From: Cladosporium sp. IMV 00045
Lineage: Eukaryota > Ascomycota > Dothideomycetes > Cladosporiales > Cladosporiaceae
Direction of reading: 5' to 3'
Length of the DNA: 64,000 nt
NCBI GenBank assembly: GCA_001931905.2
Contig: MSJI02000851.1
Location: 31,427 to 95,426, forward strand
Positions 34,834-46,436 of the stretch are shown here, piece by piece. The notes below the pieces were generated by a model. The model made no database searches, had not been told where the DNA came from, and worked only from the letters and a program-made list of their open reading frames with translations. The position numbers and the translations under genes were made by a program. Within the stretch, counting starts at the first letter, position 1; each line of letters starts with the position of its first letter.

Positions 34834-36209
34834 ATGGTCGCTATCACTGCTGTTCTCGCAGTCAGTGCAGCTTTCGAGCTGGCTGCTGCTGTTCCCGCTC
34901 CCACGAGGTACGGCAAACAAGGCCCCAAGGGCCACAAGTATGGTAAACACCACGGTGGCCCTACCAATGGCAGCGGCATTCTCGTACAGCTCGGCCCTCG
35001 TCCGTACTACCTCGTCGACAACATGGAAGATAGCCCTCTGAAAGAGAAGCTGGACTCGTGCAAGAACGAGCCCAAGTATACCACGCCATACACAATCTCG
35101 CACAGAGGTGCTCCATTGGAATTCCCTGAGCACAGCAGGTCGGGTTACGATGCGGCTGCGAGAGAGGGAGCTGGTAAGATGGAACAAGCTTGTGAGATCA
35201 TAGTGTCAATATTACTAACGCATACACAGGCACCATCGAGTGTGACGTTTCGTTCACCTCAGACAGAGAGCTTGTCTGCCGCCACTCAAACTGCGATCTC
35301 CACTATACGACCAACATCTTAAGCAAGCCTGAGCTTGCCGCGAAATGCACTGAGCCATTCACCCCTGCCAATCCAGAAAATGGCACCGAGGCCAGCGCGA
35401 AATGTTGCACCAGCGACATCACCCTGGCGGAATACAAGACCCTCTGCGCCGAGATGGAGGCAACAACCTTCGACGCTGTTTCCATCAATGCTTCAAGCCC
35501 TTATTTTGGTCGCATCGGCACCACTCCCGACTGGCGCACCAACATGTACTCTTACAGCTGCGCAGAGCCCATGTCCCTCAAGGAGCAAATCGAGCAGGTC
35601 GAGGCGTACGGCCTGAACTTCACCGCCGAAGCCAAGACGCCCGAGATCCCCATGCCTTTCCAAGGAAACTACACGCAGGAAGCCTTCATTCAGCAGATCG
35701 TCGACACCTTCAAGGGGTACGAGATCGACCCCAAGCGCGTCTGGCTGCAGTCCTTCCTCGACGAAGACATCTTCTACTGGCTGGAGAACGATCCGGAGTT
35801 CGGCGCGCAAGCCGTGTACCTCGACGAGCGGGCCGATCTGAGCGAAAACGGCTACGAAGAGGCAGTCGCGTCGCTGCCCGGCCTCGCAGCACGCGGTGTT
35901 AAGATCATGGCACCCTCCATCTACCAGCTGGTCGCGGCCGACAACGCGACTGGCGAGATCGTCCCGTCCAGCTACGCCATTGCAGCGAAGGAGGCTGGAC
36001 TTGAGATCATCACCTGGTCGTTTGAGCGCTCTGGTCCGCTCTCCATTGCAGGTGGTGGATACTACTACTCCAGCATCTCCAACCTCATCAGCCGTGACGG
36101 TGATGAGTACAAGGTCATTGACGCTATTGCGCAGAAGGTCGGCGCTACCAAAATCTTCACTGATTGGAGCAGCACTGTGACCTACTATGCCAACTGCTTT
36201 GGACTTTGA
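34834..36209 (+). CDS. Secreted glycerophosphodiester phosphodiesterase-like protein
   Basis: Member of the GDPD/PLC-like TIM-barrel group, 439 residues. Exons 34834-35173 and 35230-36209 with intron 35174-35229. A signal peptide starts MVAITAVLAVSAAFELAAAV. A Gly/His/Lys-rich stretch follows. The catalytic elements are SHRGAPLEFPEHS (the HRG...E loop) at about residue 90, TIECDVSFTSD with the metal-binding Glu/Asp after the splice, and VCRHSNC with the second His. The C-terminal half has YLDERADLSENGY and EIITWSFERSGPL, the latter like the TW motif of the family. Several Cys pairs and NxT/S sequons support secretion. Glycerophosphodiesters are the family substrate; actual substrate unproven. 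Confidence 0.9.
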
Positions 36210-36615
36210 TAGACGCGTGAATCTAACCCTGGGTGGTAACGTGTATCAAGAGAAGGGATTGCCCTGTGTAGACTAATCTAGTCATGAGTGGCCCCGATGT
36301 CAGTAATGAGAAATAAATGTACATCGAAATTCATTAGACGTGAAAGGGCCTTTCTCACTGTTGACCGTTCAACTCTCTTCCCCTCTGAGTATTTGCCACA
36401 CTTTTGCCTGTCGCACCCCGGTCTTCCCAAGTCTTCGTGATCATCGGCAAATGTACCCAGGCGGGTACACATCCAGTCTACCGACGCACATTACAGCCTT
36501 TGTCAACTCGTCGCAACCAGCCTCGATTTCCAGATGGCTTACTGTCTGCCAGGGTAGTGGGTTCTGATGGAGCATGAGTCATAAACATGTAGAAAATCAT
36601 GAAGGCCGCAATAAC
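36210..36615. other. Intergenic, convergent 3' flanks
   Basis: Between the GDPD-like and urm1 ends. Nothing recognised. Confidence 0.5.
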
Positions 36616-37128
36616 TCAGCCGCCGTGCAATGTCGAAACAAACACAACCTCATCCCCAGCCTGCAGCTCATACGCCTCCTGGCCTTCGAGCTCCCAATCC
36701 GCGTCGTTAATCAAGACCAGAATGCCAGGCCGTCTGAAATACCAAGAAACACAGTCAGCAAAAAAGTCCATCACAGAAAACCAGAGACAACCCCACGCAT
36801 ATAACCAAAATATCAGCAAAAGCAAGCGCAAGGTCCCACTTACACCGTCCCATCGAGCACGAACATATCCTCTCGCGGGTCTTTCATGAGATTACCGCAC
36901 AGCCAGTTGATCAAGAAGCCCACGTTTGCGGGCTGATTTGTGGCTGGATCGGTAGAGGGGAGAGCGATTTTGTGAGAGCGTTGGCCGGAGAAGAGGATTT
37001 CCAGACCGCCTCTGGGTGGTTGTCAGGTCACTTGATTTCGAGGTTTTTCTTTATGAAGTGGTAGAGAAGGGACGTGGATGGGGTGGTGCATACGTGAATT
37101 CGATCTTGACGGGGATTGTTGATGCCAT
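36616..37128 (-). CDS. urm1: Ubiquitin-related modifier Urm1
   Basis: Sulfur carrier and protein modifier: activated by the E1 Uba4, it supplies sulfur for 2-thiolation of wobble U34 in cytosolic tRNAs and can conjugate to proteins (urmylation). Three exons, 37094-37128, 36844-37011 and 36616-36733, give 106 residues; introns are 37012-37093 and 36734-36843. The N-terminus [12 protein letters not shown] joins [18 protein letters not shown]. The core includes [16 protein letters not shown] and [17 protein letters not shown], and the C-terminus is FVSTLHGG with the essential terminal Gly-Gly. No single open frame covers the gene, so simple ORF calling misses it. With mod5 it makes two tRNA-anticodon-loop modification genes in 11 kb. 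Confidence 0.95.
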
Positions 37129-37506
37129 CCTCGCAGTTAGGATTTGATGTTCTCGATCTTCTAATTATGAGATTTGTTTGCCAATTTCAGAGCAATGCTG
37201 TAATTTTTGCCAATATCAATTCAAACCTTCAACAGCAAAGTCGTAAGTCGTTAGTTCTAATGGAATGCATTTCCCCTCCCCAATCTGTCACGCATCGACT
37301 TTTGTCAAATTCATCATTCTCCCTCACAAGTCTCGTTCACGTCACTCGGTCGGCGATAAGGTCTTATCGGCTTCGTCTCCGCGAACCGAACGATTACCCG
37401 TACAAGCAGACCAGCAGCATCAGCAGTGACGAACAAGCACCACACGGCACATCACAGCATTCAGTGAGTTGGACAAGTCTCTCAAGCTTGACCAATCACT
37501 CCTCAC
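37129..37506. promoter_or_regulatory. Bidirectional promoter region, urm1 / cul4
   Basis: Divergent start codons 378 bp apart. No clear TATA box. Confidence 0.45.
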
Positions 37507-40332
37507 ATGCCATCAGCATCCCGCCTGCCCAAAGCCCGGCAAGAGACTCCAACCTCGCCGCCAGAAAGCCGCAAACGCAAACGAGCCCAGCAGCAGCAGC
37601 AGCAGCAGCAGCAAGGCACGCCGCCTGGACCTGGAAGACAGTCACAACACCAGCATACGCTGCAGCCGGGGCAGGAATACAATACCTCCACTGCTACAAC
37701 ACCGACTAGTAAGCGCTCACGGCCGTCCGCCGCGAGCTCGCCTTCACGATCAACCCCACTGCCGAAACAGCTGGCGTCGAAAGACATGTACAACTTCTCC
37801 TCCTCCCGCCAATCACCCGCCACGAACGGCAGCAATGCCGCAATCGATCTCACTGCGAGCTCACCACCCACGACTCCCCAAGCACGTCGAGTAAACGGCA
37901 CCCTGCCGCGGATCCAAGGAAGAGGAGGCATCAATCCCGCCACCGGAGCGAAGAAACTGGTCGTGAAGAACCTCAAGTCGAACACGCAATGGGACAGCAA
38001 GGCGTACTTGGAGAAGATTTGGGGCCAGCTGGATGCTGCTCTGGCGTTCATTTTCAAAGATGTTCAGGAAGGTTTCAGCAAGGAAGACTTGTACCGCGGC
38101 GTGGAGAACGTGTGCCGTCAGGGTGGGGCGTCAACGCTCTACAGCAGACTGGACAGCAGGTGTCGACAGCATGTCGAGAGGGACATGCGGGATCCTCTTG
38201 TGGCGAAGTCTGGAGGCTCGCATGTGGAAATTCTGTCAGCTGTTTTGGCTAAGTGGGCTCGGTGGAAGGAACAGATGGTCGTCATCCGATCCATTTACTT
38301 CTTTCTCGATCGATCGTACCTCTTGTCTTCCAGCAAGACGAGTCTCGCCGATCTCACTCCAAAGCTCTTTCGAGAGATTGTGTTCAACCACGACTTGCTC
38401 AAGGGACATATAGTCGAAGGTGCCTGCGATCTCGTGGAGACAGAGCGCTTGCAGCAATCAGGTGCCGACCAGGACCTCTTCAGGCGCTCTGTGGAGATGT
38501 TCCACGAGCTGACAGTATACACGGCAAGCTTTGAGCCTCGATTCTTAGGTCACAGCCAGGAGTTTGTTGATGAGTGGTCGACGAGGACGAGCAGTCAGGA
38601 AACCGTGCCGGAGTATGTGGCGCTCGCCAACGAATGCATTGCGACGGAAATGGCCAGATGTGAAGATTACGCACTTTCACTCAGCACAAGACGAGACTTG
38701 CTCTCTCTCCTTGAGCAACATATGATTGTGCGAAGGGAGGCGTATCTCACTGACAGCAAAGCTCTGGGATCTCTTCTGGATAATCACGCTGTGGCCGATT
38801 TGACCGCACTGTATTCATTACTCAACCGCAGGCGTCTGGGGGATGAGCTACGACCAGCGTTCGAGAAATGGGTTGAGGAAACTGGCACGAGCATTGTCTT
38901 CTCCAATGATGCCGATGACATGATCATACACATTCTCTCCCTGAAGCGACGACTCGATGCAATCTGGAAGACAGCTTTCCAGCGTGACGAGAACCTCGGT
39001 CATTGCTTGAGGGAAAGTTTCGAAACGTTCATGAACAAGACGAAGAAGGGCGACTCGACATGGGGCACAGACAACTCCAAGGTTGGCGAGATGATTGCCA
39101 AATACGTCGACCAGCTACTCAGGGGAGGCGCAAAGGCAATCCCTGAAGTTCTGACAGCCAAGCGAAGCTCGATCACAGAAGGCGTCGAGCTACCCAAAGC
39201 CGCCGAGGAGGAGAACAACGACGATGAGGCGATGGATGAAGACACCGAAATCAACATCCAACTCGACCAAGTCCTCGACCTCTTCCGTTTCGTGCACGGC
39301 AAAGCAGTCTTCGAAGCCTTCTACAAGAAAGACCTGGCCCGTCGTCTCCTCATGGGACGTAGCGCAAGTGCAGACGCCGAACGCAGTATGCTTTCAAGAC
39401 TCAAGACTGAGTGCGGCAGTGGCTTCACGCAGAACTTGGAGCAGATGTTCAAGGACGTGGAGCTCGCGCGCGAGGAAATGCAGTCATACAAGCAGCGTCT
39501 TGAAGATCGTGAAGGGTACACTAAAGGCAAGGGCGTTGAGCTGAATGTTAACATCCTCAGTTCCGCAGCCTGGCCGACTTACCCGGATATTCCTGTGGTC
39601 ATTCCCGCGAATGTCAAGAAGGCGATTGATGATTTTGAGTTGCACTACAAGAGCAAACACAGTGGTAGGAAGTTAGACTGGAAGCACGCTCTCGCACACT
39701 GCCAAATGCGTGCAACGTTCGGAAAGACGACGAAGGAACTCGTGGTGTCAAGTTTCCAGGCTGTTGTGCTGCTGCTGTTCAACGCGGTGGAAGAAGGCGA
39801 GCACCTGACCTACTCCCACATCTTAACCGAAACCGGTTTGCGTAAGTTTACCTAGACCCCCCAAAGAATCCTCCCAACCACACAAGACATCCCAACTAAC
39901 ACCCTCCCAGCCGAACAAGAAGTGAAACGCACACTCCAATCCCTCGCATGCGCCAAACTGCGTCCCCTAACCAAACACCCCAAAGGCAAAGAAATCTCCT
40001 CTACAGACACATTCACATTCAACCCGACCTTCACGCACCCCAAATACCGCGTGAAAATCAACCAAGTGCAACTCAAAGAGACGAAAGAAGAAAACAAAGA
40101 AACGCACATGCGCGTGCAAGAAGACCGCAATTTCGAAGCGCAGGCGGCGATCGTGCGCATCATGAAGAGCCGCAAGACGATCGGGCACTCGGAGCTGGTC
40201 AGCGAGGTGATCAAAGCGACGATGAGTAGGGGTGTGCTCGCGGTGGCGGATATCAAGAAGAATATTGATCGGTTGATCGAGAAGGATTATATGGAGAGGG
40301 AGGATGATGGGCGGTATTCTTATGTTGCGTAG
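37507..40332 (+). CDS. cul4: Cullin-4, scaffold of CRL4 ubiquitin ligase
   Basis: Scaffold that links Ddb1-type substrate receptors to the RING protein Rbx1. Exons 37507-39841 and 39911-40332 (intron 39842-39910) give 918 residues. The first 150 residues are disordered: basic RKRKR at 22-26, nine Gln at 28-36, then Ser/Pro/Thr. Cullin repeats start near LKSNTQWDSKAYLEKIWGQL. The cullin-homology domain includes VLDLFRFVHGKAVFEAFYKK and DLARRLLMGRSAS, then WPTYPDIPVVIP. The winged-helix end has the neddylation motif IVRIMKSRK with the acceptor Lys, then ENDs with KDYMERE and YSYVA. The long N-terminal extension and CRL4 type match Cul4 (CulD in Aspergillus) better than Cul1 or Cul3. Confidence 0.95.
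37588..37614 (+). repeat. CAG microsatellite coding for Q9
   Basis: Nine consecutive CAG codons in cul4; a likely length-variable site between strains. Confidence 0.85.
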
Positions 40333-41787
40333 AGTGGTTTCTTACTGCACGGCGGAGAAAAGGGTTGTGATGAGAGTGAGGGGTGTTGGAGTATCGGTGG
40401 CGTGGAGGGATGGCATGAATGCATGGAAGGGGAATCAGCTCTTGTATATACAGATACACATGAATCATGTTTTTTCTCTTGTATTCTACTCCATGCCATT
40501 TCTGCCTTCACTCCCGCGCGCTAAAGAGAGAAAGGGAAAGGCAGCGAAAACAGCACAAACCAAGCCGCCTTATTGTCCAAATGCCAAATCCCAAGCGAGA
40601 GCAAGAACAAAACCCTCTAACAAATACCACATAGTCAAACAGTCCGTACCTCTACTTCATTCGTTCATTCTCCCCTTATCACATCTCATCATTCCCCAAA
40701 CCAGAAAACACCATACGACAAACAGAGACAGGAACAAAGCCATGAACTGAATCGAAAATCGACAGTAATAAAACAAAGTATACTCACATCCGTGAAAACC
40801 ACTCAGCAATGCCTTCTTGACGGAACACCTCAGCAGCTCAAAACGACGACATTGATCCCTCTCTCTATCTCTCGTGACCAAAGAACACAGAACTAGCACA
40901 GAGAGATCTCAGAGCAAACCGCGGTATCAGAGCAGACACGTCAGCACACACGAATACGCGAAGCCCAAACATCGACATCGACATTGGGGTGGGGGGGAAG
41001 AAATCACCCTCATCAGCGTTCATTGAGAGCTGGACGAGCATGAGACCATAGGGTAGGCAGGAAGGTAGGAAGGAAAGCAAGGGAGTGAAGGATAGTAAAG
41101 TAAAAGCTTTTTGGTTGGTCTGTCGAATAAAAGAAGAACAGCAATCTCAAAAATCAAATCGAACAGCAACCGGGTCTCGCTTCGGTTCGCTTTTGCAGTT
41201 TCTCCGAGCTGGGTGAGGAAGGTTTTGTGAAGAAGGGAAAAGGGGACAAAGGTGATGGTGGGTGGGTATCCAGATAAAGGAAAGGAAGAGAAGAGAAGAA
41301 GCTGAAGAGGAGGAAAGGGGAGAAGAAGAAGAAGAAGAAGCAGAGGATGAGTAGGAAAATGAAGTAAGGAAAATGAAGCCAATTTTTGTTGAAGTGGAAG
41401 AGCACGAGAAGGGACGGGTAAAAGCACGCAAGTTTGAGTAGAAGAAGAAAATCCCCATTATCATTCACATTCAGCAGCATCAGCAGCATCAGTAACAGGA
41501 AAACAGGGGAAGACAGAAGTCCAAGTCTTGAAGAGTAGTAGAGTGGAAAAAGCAAACAGCAAAAGTACAGAGCCACACGCTGGAGGAAGAAGAAAACAGC
41601 AGCAAAGTTTTTTGATGAGGGGGAAAAGTCAAACACCAACAACAGAAAGTAGCCCCATGCCCAATAACACACAAACTGGTGTCATACCGCACATTCAAGC
41701 CTTGAAGTGACAGCGTTGGGGTTTCTCAGTGGCCCAGTACTTGGAAGATGATTTGCCGTGAAGGTCGTCGGTGTAATCGTAGGGATT
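40333..41787. other. Convergent 3' region with long purine/pyrimidine-skewed tract
   Basis: About 1.45 kb between cul4 and pub1 ends with no supported gene. From about 41,030 to 41,660 the + strand is strongly purine-rich, including an AAG/GAA run near 41,322-41,340; the pub1 transcript strand is correspondingly C/U-rich. It may be a long 3' UTR of pub1. Confidence 0.5.
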
Positions 41788-43575
41788 CTAGCCCTGGTAG
41801 CCGCCGCCGAAGCCGCGGCCGAAGGGCGCCTGGCCCTGAGGAGTCTGCCCCATGAAACCGCCGGCGGACTGCGAGCCAGCGAAGCCACCCGCGCTCTGCG
41901 GTGCCATGCTGAAGCCACCGATGCCGGGCTGAACGCCGGACGGGGTGGATCCGTGCCAGGAACCGGGAGGAGGCTGGTTGCCGAATTGGCCAAGGGGAGA
42001 GGTTGCTGTGACAGCTTTAGTATATGGTCTTGGACGTGATACTGGAGTGTAAGACTCACCCTGCTGAGGAGACATCGGGTTCGGACCCTGCCCATACTGC
42101 GGGAAGAAAGCGGCCGGGCTCTGCGGGTAACCGGACTGGAAGCCACCAGCGGACTGAGGGAAACCAGCAGACTGGTCAAAGCCAGCGCCAGTCGGCGGGC
42201 GGTCCTTGCCCCACTGTGAGGAGTGTTAGTGACATGACACAACTTGATAAGAGCTCGACTTTGACTTACGCTGCACTTCAACGGACGACCGTTGACCTGG
42301 TAGCCGTTGAGCTGGCAGATTGCGTTGGCGGCGTTCTCGTGAGTGTCCATCTTGACGAAGGCGAAACCACGGTCAGACTGGAAGCGAGTCTCGGTGACGT
42401 AGCCAAAGTTCTGGAACAACGGGACGAGGTCGTTCTGAGTGGTGTAGGGAGTGAGGTTGCCGACGTAGCAAGTGGTCTGCCAAGCGGGAGTCTGCTGAAC
42501 GACCATCTCGTAGGAGTTGGCGCCCTGCGTGGGGAAGCTGTGGTGACCGAAGGGGGTAGTCGGAGTGAGTCCCATCTGGCTCATAGCCTGCTGCTGGGAG
42601 TACGACGGCTGGCCCTTCTGGTTGGCCCAGTTGCAGCGAATGGCGCGAGATCCGAGCCACTCGCCGTCCATGTTGGAGAGAGCCTTCTCGGCATCGCTGC
42701 GCTCACGGAAAGCGACGAAACCGTAGCCACGAGAGCGACCGGTCTTCATGTCCCACATGACGCGGGCCTCGGAGACGGTGCCGAAGGCAGAGAAGGCCTG
42801 GAGGAGGACCTCATCGTTGACTTCATTGGAGAGATCACCGACGAAGATGTGGAAGTGGTTGGAAGTGTCCTCCTTGGTGACGGTGTTTGACTGGTAAGCC
42901 CAGTTGACGCGGATCTCCTGCTGGTGGACGCGACGGCCGTTGAGGGTCTGCATTGCGCGCTCAGCCGCACCGGGGTCGTCGTACTCGACGAAGCCGTAGT
43001 TGTAGCCCTTGGATTGGAACTGGAGAGAAGGATGGGGAGTTAGTGAGTGGTTTTTGTTTGTGTGGTTGTTTGATGATGGGAGGAGGCAGAGGTGTTCGCA
43101 GGAAGCTTCCAAACAGGTGAGGTGACTGAGAACGGCTGGAATGAAATGGGCATGCAGGCACCCAATTCACGTGCGTCGCTCACTGCAGCATGTGGGTGAA
43201 GGTTATGCAAGATTGACTTACGTTCTTGTCCGGGATGATCTTGACGTTCTGCACGTGTCCGGTGGTCTCAAAGATCTGCCTGAGGACCTCTTCGGTGACT
43301 CTGGGGTCCAGGCCACCAACGTACAGAGCTCTTTTGTTGGGTTCGGGAGCGGCGCGCCTGATGGTGCCCCCGGCGCTCATGGGGGAAGAGATGCCGTCGA
43401 GGCCGTTGGCATCAGACATGTCCATGGGGAGCGGGTTGTTGTTCTGCGGGATGTTGAGGCCGAGCGGCGGCTGGGAAGGCATACCCTGGCCATTGCCGTT
43501 CTCGAAGCCAGCCTGACCGGGCATGGGCGGCGGCATGGAGAACTGAGGGGCAGAGGTGGCGGTGTTGTCGGCCAT
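41788..43575 (-). CDS. pub1: TIA-1/Pub1-type RNA-binding protein with three RRMs
   Basis: Poly(U)- and AU-rich-element-binding protein of cytoplasm and stress granules; stabilises or represses mRNAs. Exons 43222-43575, 42270-43019, 42060-42213 and 41788-42005 give 491 residues. RRM1 (RALYVGGLDPRVTEEVLRQI, then YNYGFVEYDD) is split by a 202 bp intron, 43020-43221; the other two introns are 56 and 54 bp. RRM2 has FHIFVGDLSNEV and GYGFVAFR. RRM3 has TTCYVGNLTPYTTQNDL and RGFAFVKMD. The C-terminal tail is rich in Gly, Gln, Pro and Phe with repeated SAGGF, prion-like, as in TIA-1. The start MADNTATSAPQ was chosen; an in-frame ATG at 43749 would add 58 residues that look like leader sequence. Confidence 0.94.
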
Positions 43576-44947
43576 TGTGATGGTGATGGATTGGTCCGGG
43601 AGAGGATGTGAGGAAGGCGCAAAGCTGACTCGGGAGAGCTGACTGCAGGAAATTAGGCGAGTGAAGGAAGAAGAGGAGGCGGAGGATGTGCGTGGGATGG
43701 CACCCGGCAGGCAGGAAGGATGGGAGACGAACAGATTGAAGAGATGCAACAGGCTCGAATTGCTAGCTGATGCGCGCGCTGATCAGATCAAGCAGGGAGG
43801 AAAGAAGAAACCTGTGGGAGAGAAGAAAGAGTGTAAGTAAAGAGACTCGTGATGTGTTTTGTCGGAGCAAAGCTGAGTGGCAGCAGCAGCAGTAACAGCA
43901 GCAGTGACAGCAGTAGAAGGAGGACAAGTCAAGGCAAGGCAAGGTAGGGCATGCGAACCGGCAAAGGAGTTTTTTCGAGGATGTTGATGATGAAGAGAGG
44001 CGGGCGTAATTAGAAGAAAACGCACGCTGGAAAAGGACGAGAGACGACGACGAGAGAGACAAGGAGATGCAGGAAACAACGACGACGAAAGAGACGACGA
44101 AGGAATCTTGTTGTCGAAGGAAGAGGGAAGAAAGAGGAGTGAGGGGTGGAGGTAGAGATGTCGGAGGTATGTCAAGTCAAGTGATGAGAGAGGACAAACT
44201 AACACAGAACTACTACGCAAAGCCCCGGCGGCAAGCACAGCACAGCACAGCTGAAAGAGAGAGAGCCAGCGCCAGCTTCCACCTTTCGCGCTGCGGGTCA
44301 GGGACCAGCTAACAGGCGGAATGGGCCGATCCAAAAGTCAATCCTTGCCTTGGACTTGACACCTGAACATGACAAGACTTGGGAAGATCCTGGCAAGGTG
44401 TGCACGTCCCAGTCGCTTGCCTTCCGGTTAGCTATAGCCAACGGTTTTTGCTGTGCTTGCTCTCTCGCCTTGTCGCGTGCCGTAGTGGTATGTAAGAATA
44501 TATAGATATCTATGCACCGATCCTTCTTGACTATCGAGAGATGTAATACGGACAGGAATGTTCAATCAGAAACCCTTGTCCATTTTCCGGCAGTCCTTCC
44601 CTATCGCTAAGGGCAAGATAATTTGACAGGTCGATAATCTCCACCTGGCAAGAGGTGTGTGGACCGCTCAGAAACATTGCATCACGTGACTCTACGGCTT
44701 TCGCAGTTTGATCGCGCGCCTAAGCGACGCCCCCACCCAGGCAAATGGTTGCCCTTCTCCGTTGCTGTGAGGTGGTATACACTCCGATTCAGCCAGCGTG
44801 AGCCCTCCGAGCAGCTACACCTCGTCTTTCTATCTCATGAAATGACCCAAATCAATATTCCCTCATCTATTGCCTAATCACTCCCCTCGACAATCATCCC
44901 AGCAGAACACCTCCACCTCCACCCCTATACCATCCCTGCACTTTGCC
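43576..44947. promoter_or_regulatory. Divergent upstream region of pub1 and Mediator-like gene
   Basis: About 1.37 kb. The left 700 bp (pub1 side) is purine-rich on +, so C/U-rich in a long pub1 leader, with CAG/CAGTGA triplet repeats at about 43,878-43,918. Short frames within it look like leader ORFs rather than genes. Confidence 0.45.
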
Positions 44948-46122
44948 ATGGATACACCCCAACAAGCCCTCGATGCCTTGCAGCGCGAGGTCAATTTGAT
45001 TGTGAGCACTCTTGATCTTCTAAACTATTACATCACTAACTCAGAACAGCTCGAGCAAACAGGCAGACTCTTCGTTGCCGCGAATAACACCAATCCCGAA
45101 GCTGCTCTCGCGCGCGCATCTCGCCTCAAACAGCAGCTCCCAGTCTCCCACAATCGCTTCCATCAAGCTCTTGATGTACTCGATGAAGAACTCGTATGTT
45201 GATTTCAAGATGTACGAATTGAGACCGTGACTAAAACCCAATGCAGCAATTTGCCAAAGCGGTCATGCGCCGCGACCTCGCTGTAGCACGGGGCAAATCA
45301 GGCATTCCAGCCGCGCCACAGCCTACATCAACATCGAACAGCGACAATGCCATCACCGAGAAGTCTTCGCAGAAAGAGGGACAACCGATTAAACCAGAGC
45401 CTCTTGCAGCCGCCACTGAACAGTCGGCGCCACCACAGCCAGAGCCTACTCAAGAAAAGAAACCCTCACCAACGCCATCGCCGAAGAAGAGATCAAGTCC
45501 ATCACTCGAGGACGGAACTAACTCTGAGCCTGCAGCAAAGAAGCAAGCAGTAGGCGACGACAAGAAACCGGACACCAACGAGCCAGCATCCACCGAGCCA
45601 AAACTCAACCTCGACACGACCTCAGCCGGACAGACCAACGCCCAGCAATCCACCGACGAGAAAGCACCCGACACAGCCACCTTCAGCAACACAGAAGACC
45701 TGGACTCGCTGTTCAACGACCCCGCCAGCGCCGGAGGAGCAGACGGCTCGACCGGCGACGGACCCGACTTCAGCACCTCCGCAGACCTCAACGCCGAATT
45801 CGACTTCGACTCTTTCAGCGCAGGTCTCACCGCAGACGCCTCGAACGACAACGACAACATATCCGCCCTGCTGCCGGGACTGCAAGACTACGCCAACGAC
45901 AACGCGGGCAACGACGCGGATTTCAGCTCGCTGTTCACCACCGATGCGACGGCCAATCCGGGCAGTCAAATGCAGAACACCGGCACAGGCACGGACGGCG
46001 ATCAGCAGAACAATGCTGGCCAGAGAGACACCACCTTCGACGATTTTCTGGATTTGACTTTTGACATGAGCGGGAATGAGAATCAGAGTGGAGGGAATGA
46101 CTTCAATTTTGATTTTAGTTGA
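44948..46122 (+). CDS. Acidic nuclear-type protein, possibly Mediator tail subunit Med2-like
   Basis: Function tentative. The N-terminus (MDTPQQALDALQREVNLI, then ASRLKQQLPVSHNRFHQALD and EELQQFAKAVMRRDLAVARG) is helical and resembles short coiled-coil subunits of Mediator. The rest is disordered: a Pro/Lys/Glu stretch with KKRSSPS, then Asp/Asn/Phe-rich repeats such as NAEFDFDSFSAG, ADFSSLFTTD and DDFLDLTFDMSG that look like activation-domain or Med-type acidic motifs, ending DFNFDFS. Intron 45194-45246 is clear. A second, 45002-45049, is exactly 48 nt, has GTGAGC, a CTAAC branch site and CAG, and is in frame: splicing gives 357 residues, retention 373. Med2/Med29 identity is a guess; a transcription cofactor is the safer call. 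Confidence 0.7.
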
Positions 46123-46436
46123 GATTTTGCATTTTTTGGTTTTCTTGCGCATGTTACGTTTAGCTACTGGTATCATCAGAACAGACTTCACCAGGAGAGA
46201 TATTATCACCCACTGAGCAAATTCCATCTCAAGTTGGCAGTTGAAGTCGATTCAAGCTTACTCGTGGGAGAGGAAGGCATGCGAAAGTAGCACCTTCCCT
46301 CACTCAGATCACAAACCCAAATCCAACCTCACTCCAACTTCGTCTCACGTCCTCACAGGCTACGACTTCGTTTGGAAGCAGTCATCACACATGCGCATGC
46401 AACCCATAAAGAAGCAAGAGGAAAAATAAGGCAACC
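46123..46436. other. Short intergenic region
   Basis: Two rightward genes are 314 bp apart; the gap must hold a terminator and a promoter. Nothing specific seen. Confidence 0.5.

Noticed and set aside
43576..43749. N-terminal extension of pub1 from an in-frame ATG at 43749
   Set aside because: The extra 58 residues are Ser/Leu/Pro-rich, lie in a C/U-skewed leader and are unlike TIA-1/Pub1 N-termini; MADNTATSAPQ is the better start.
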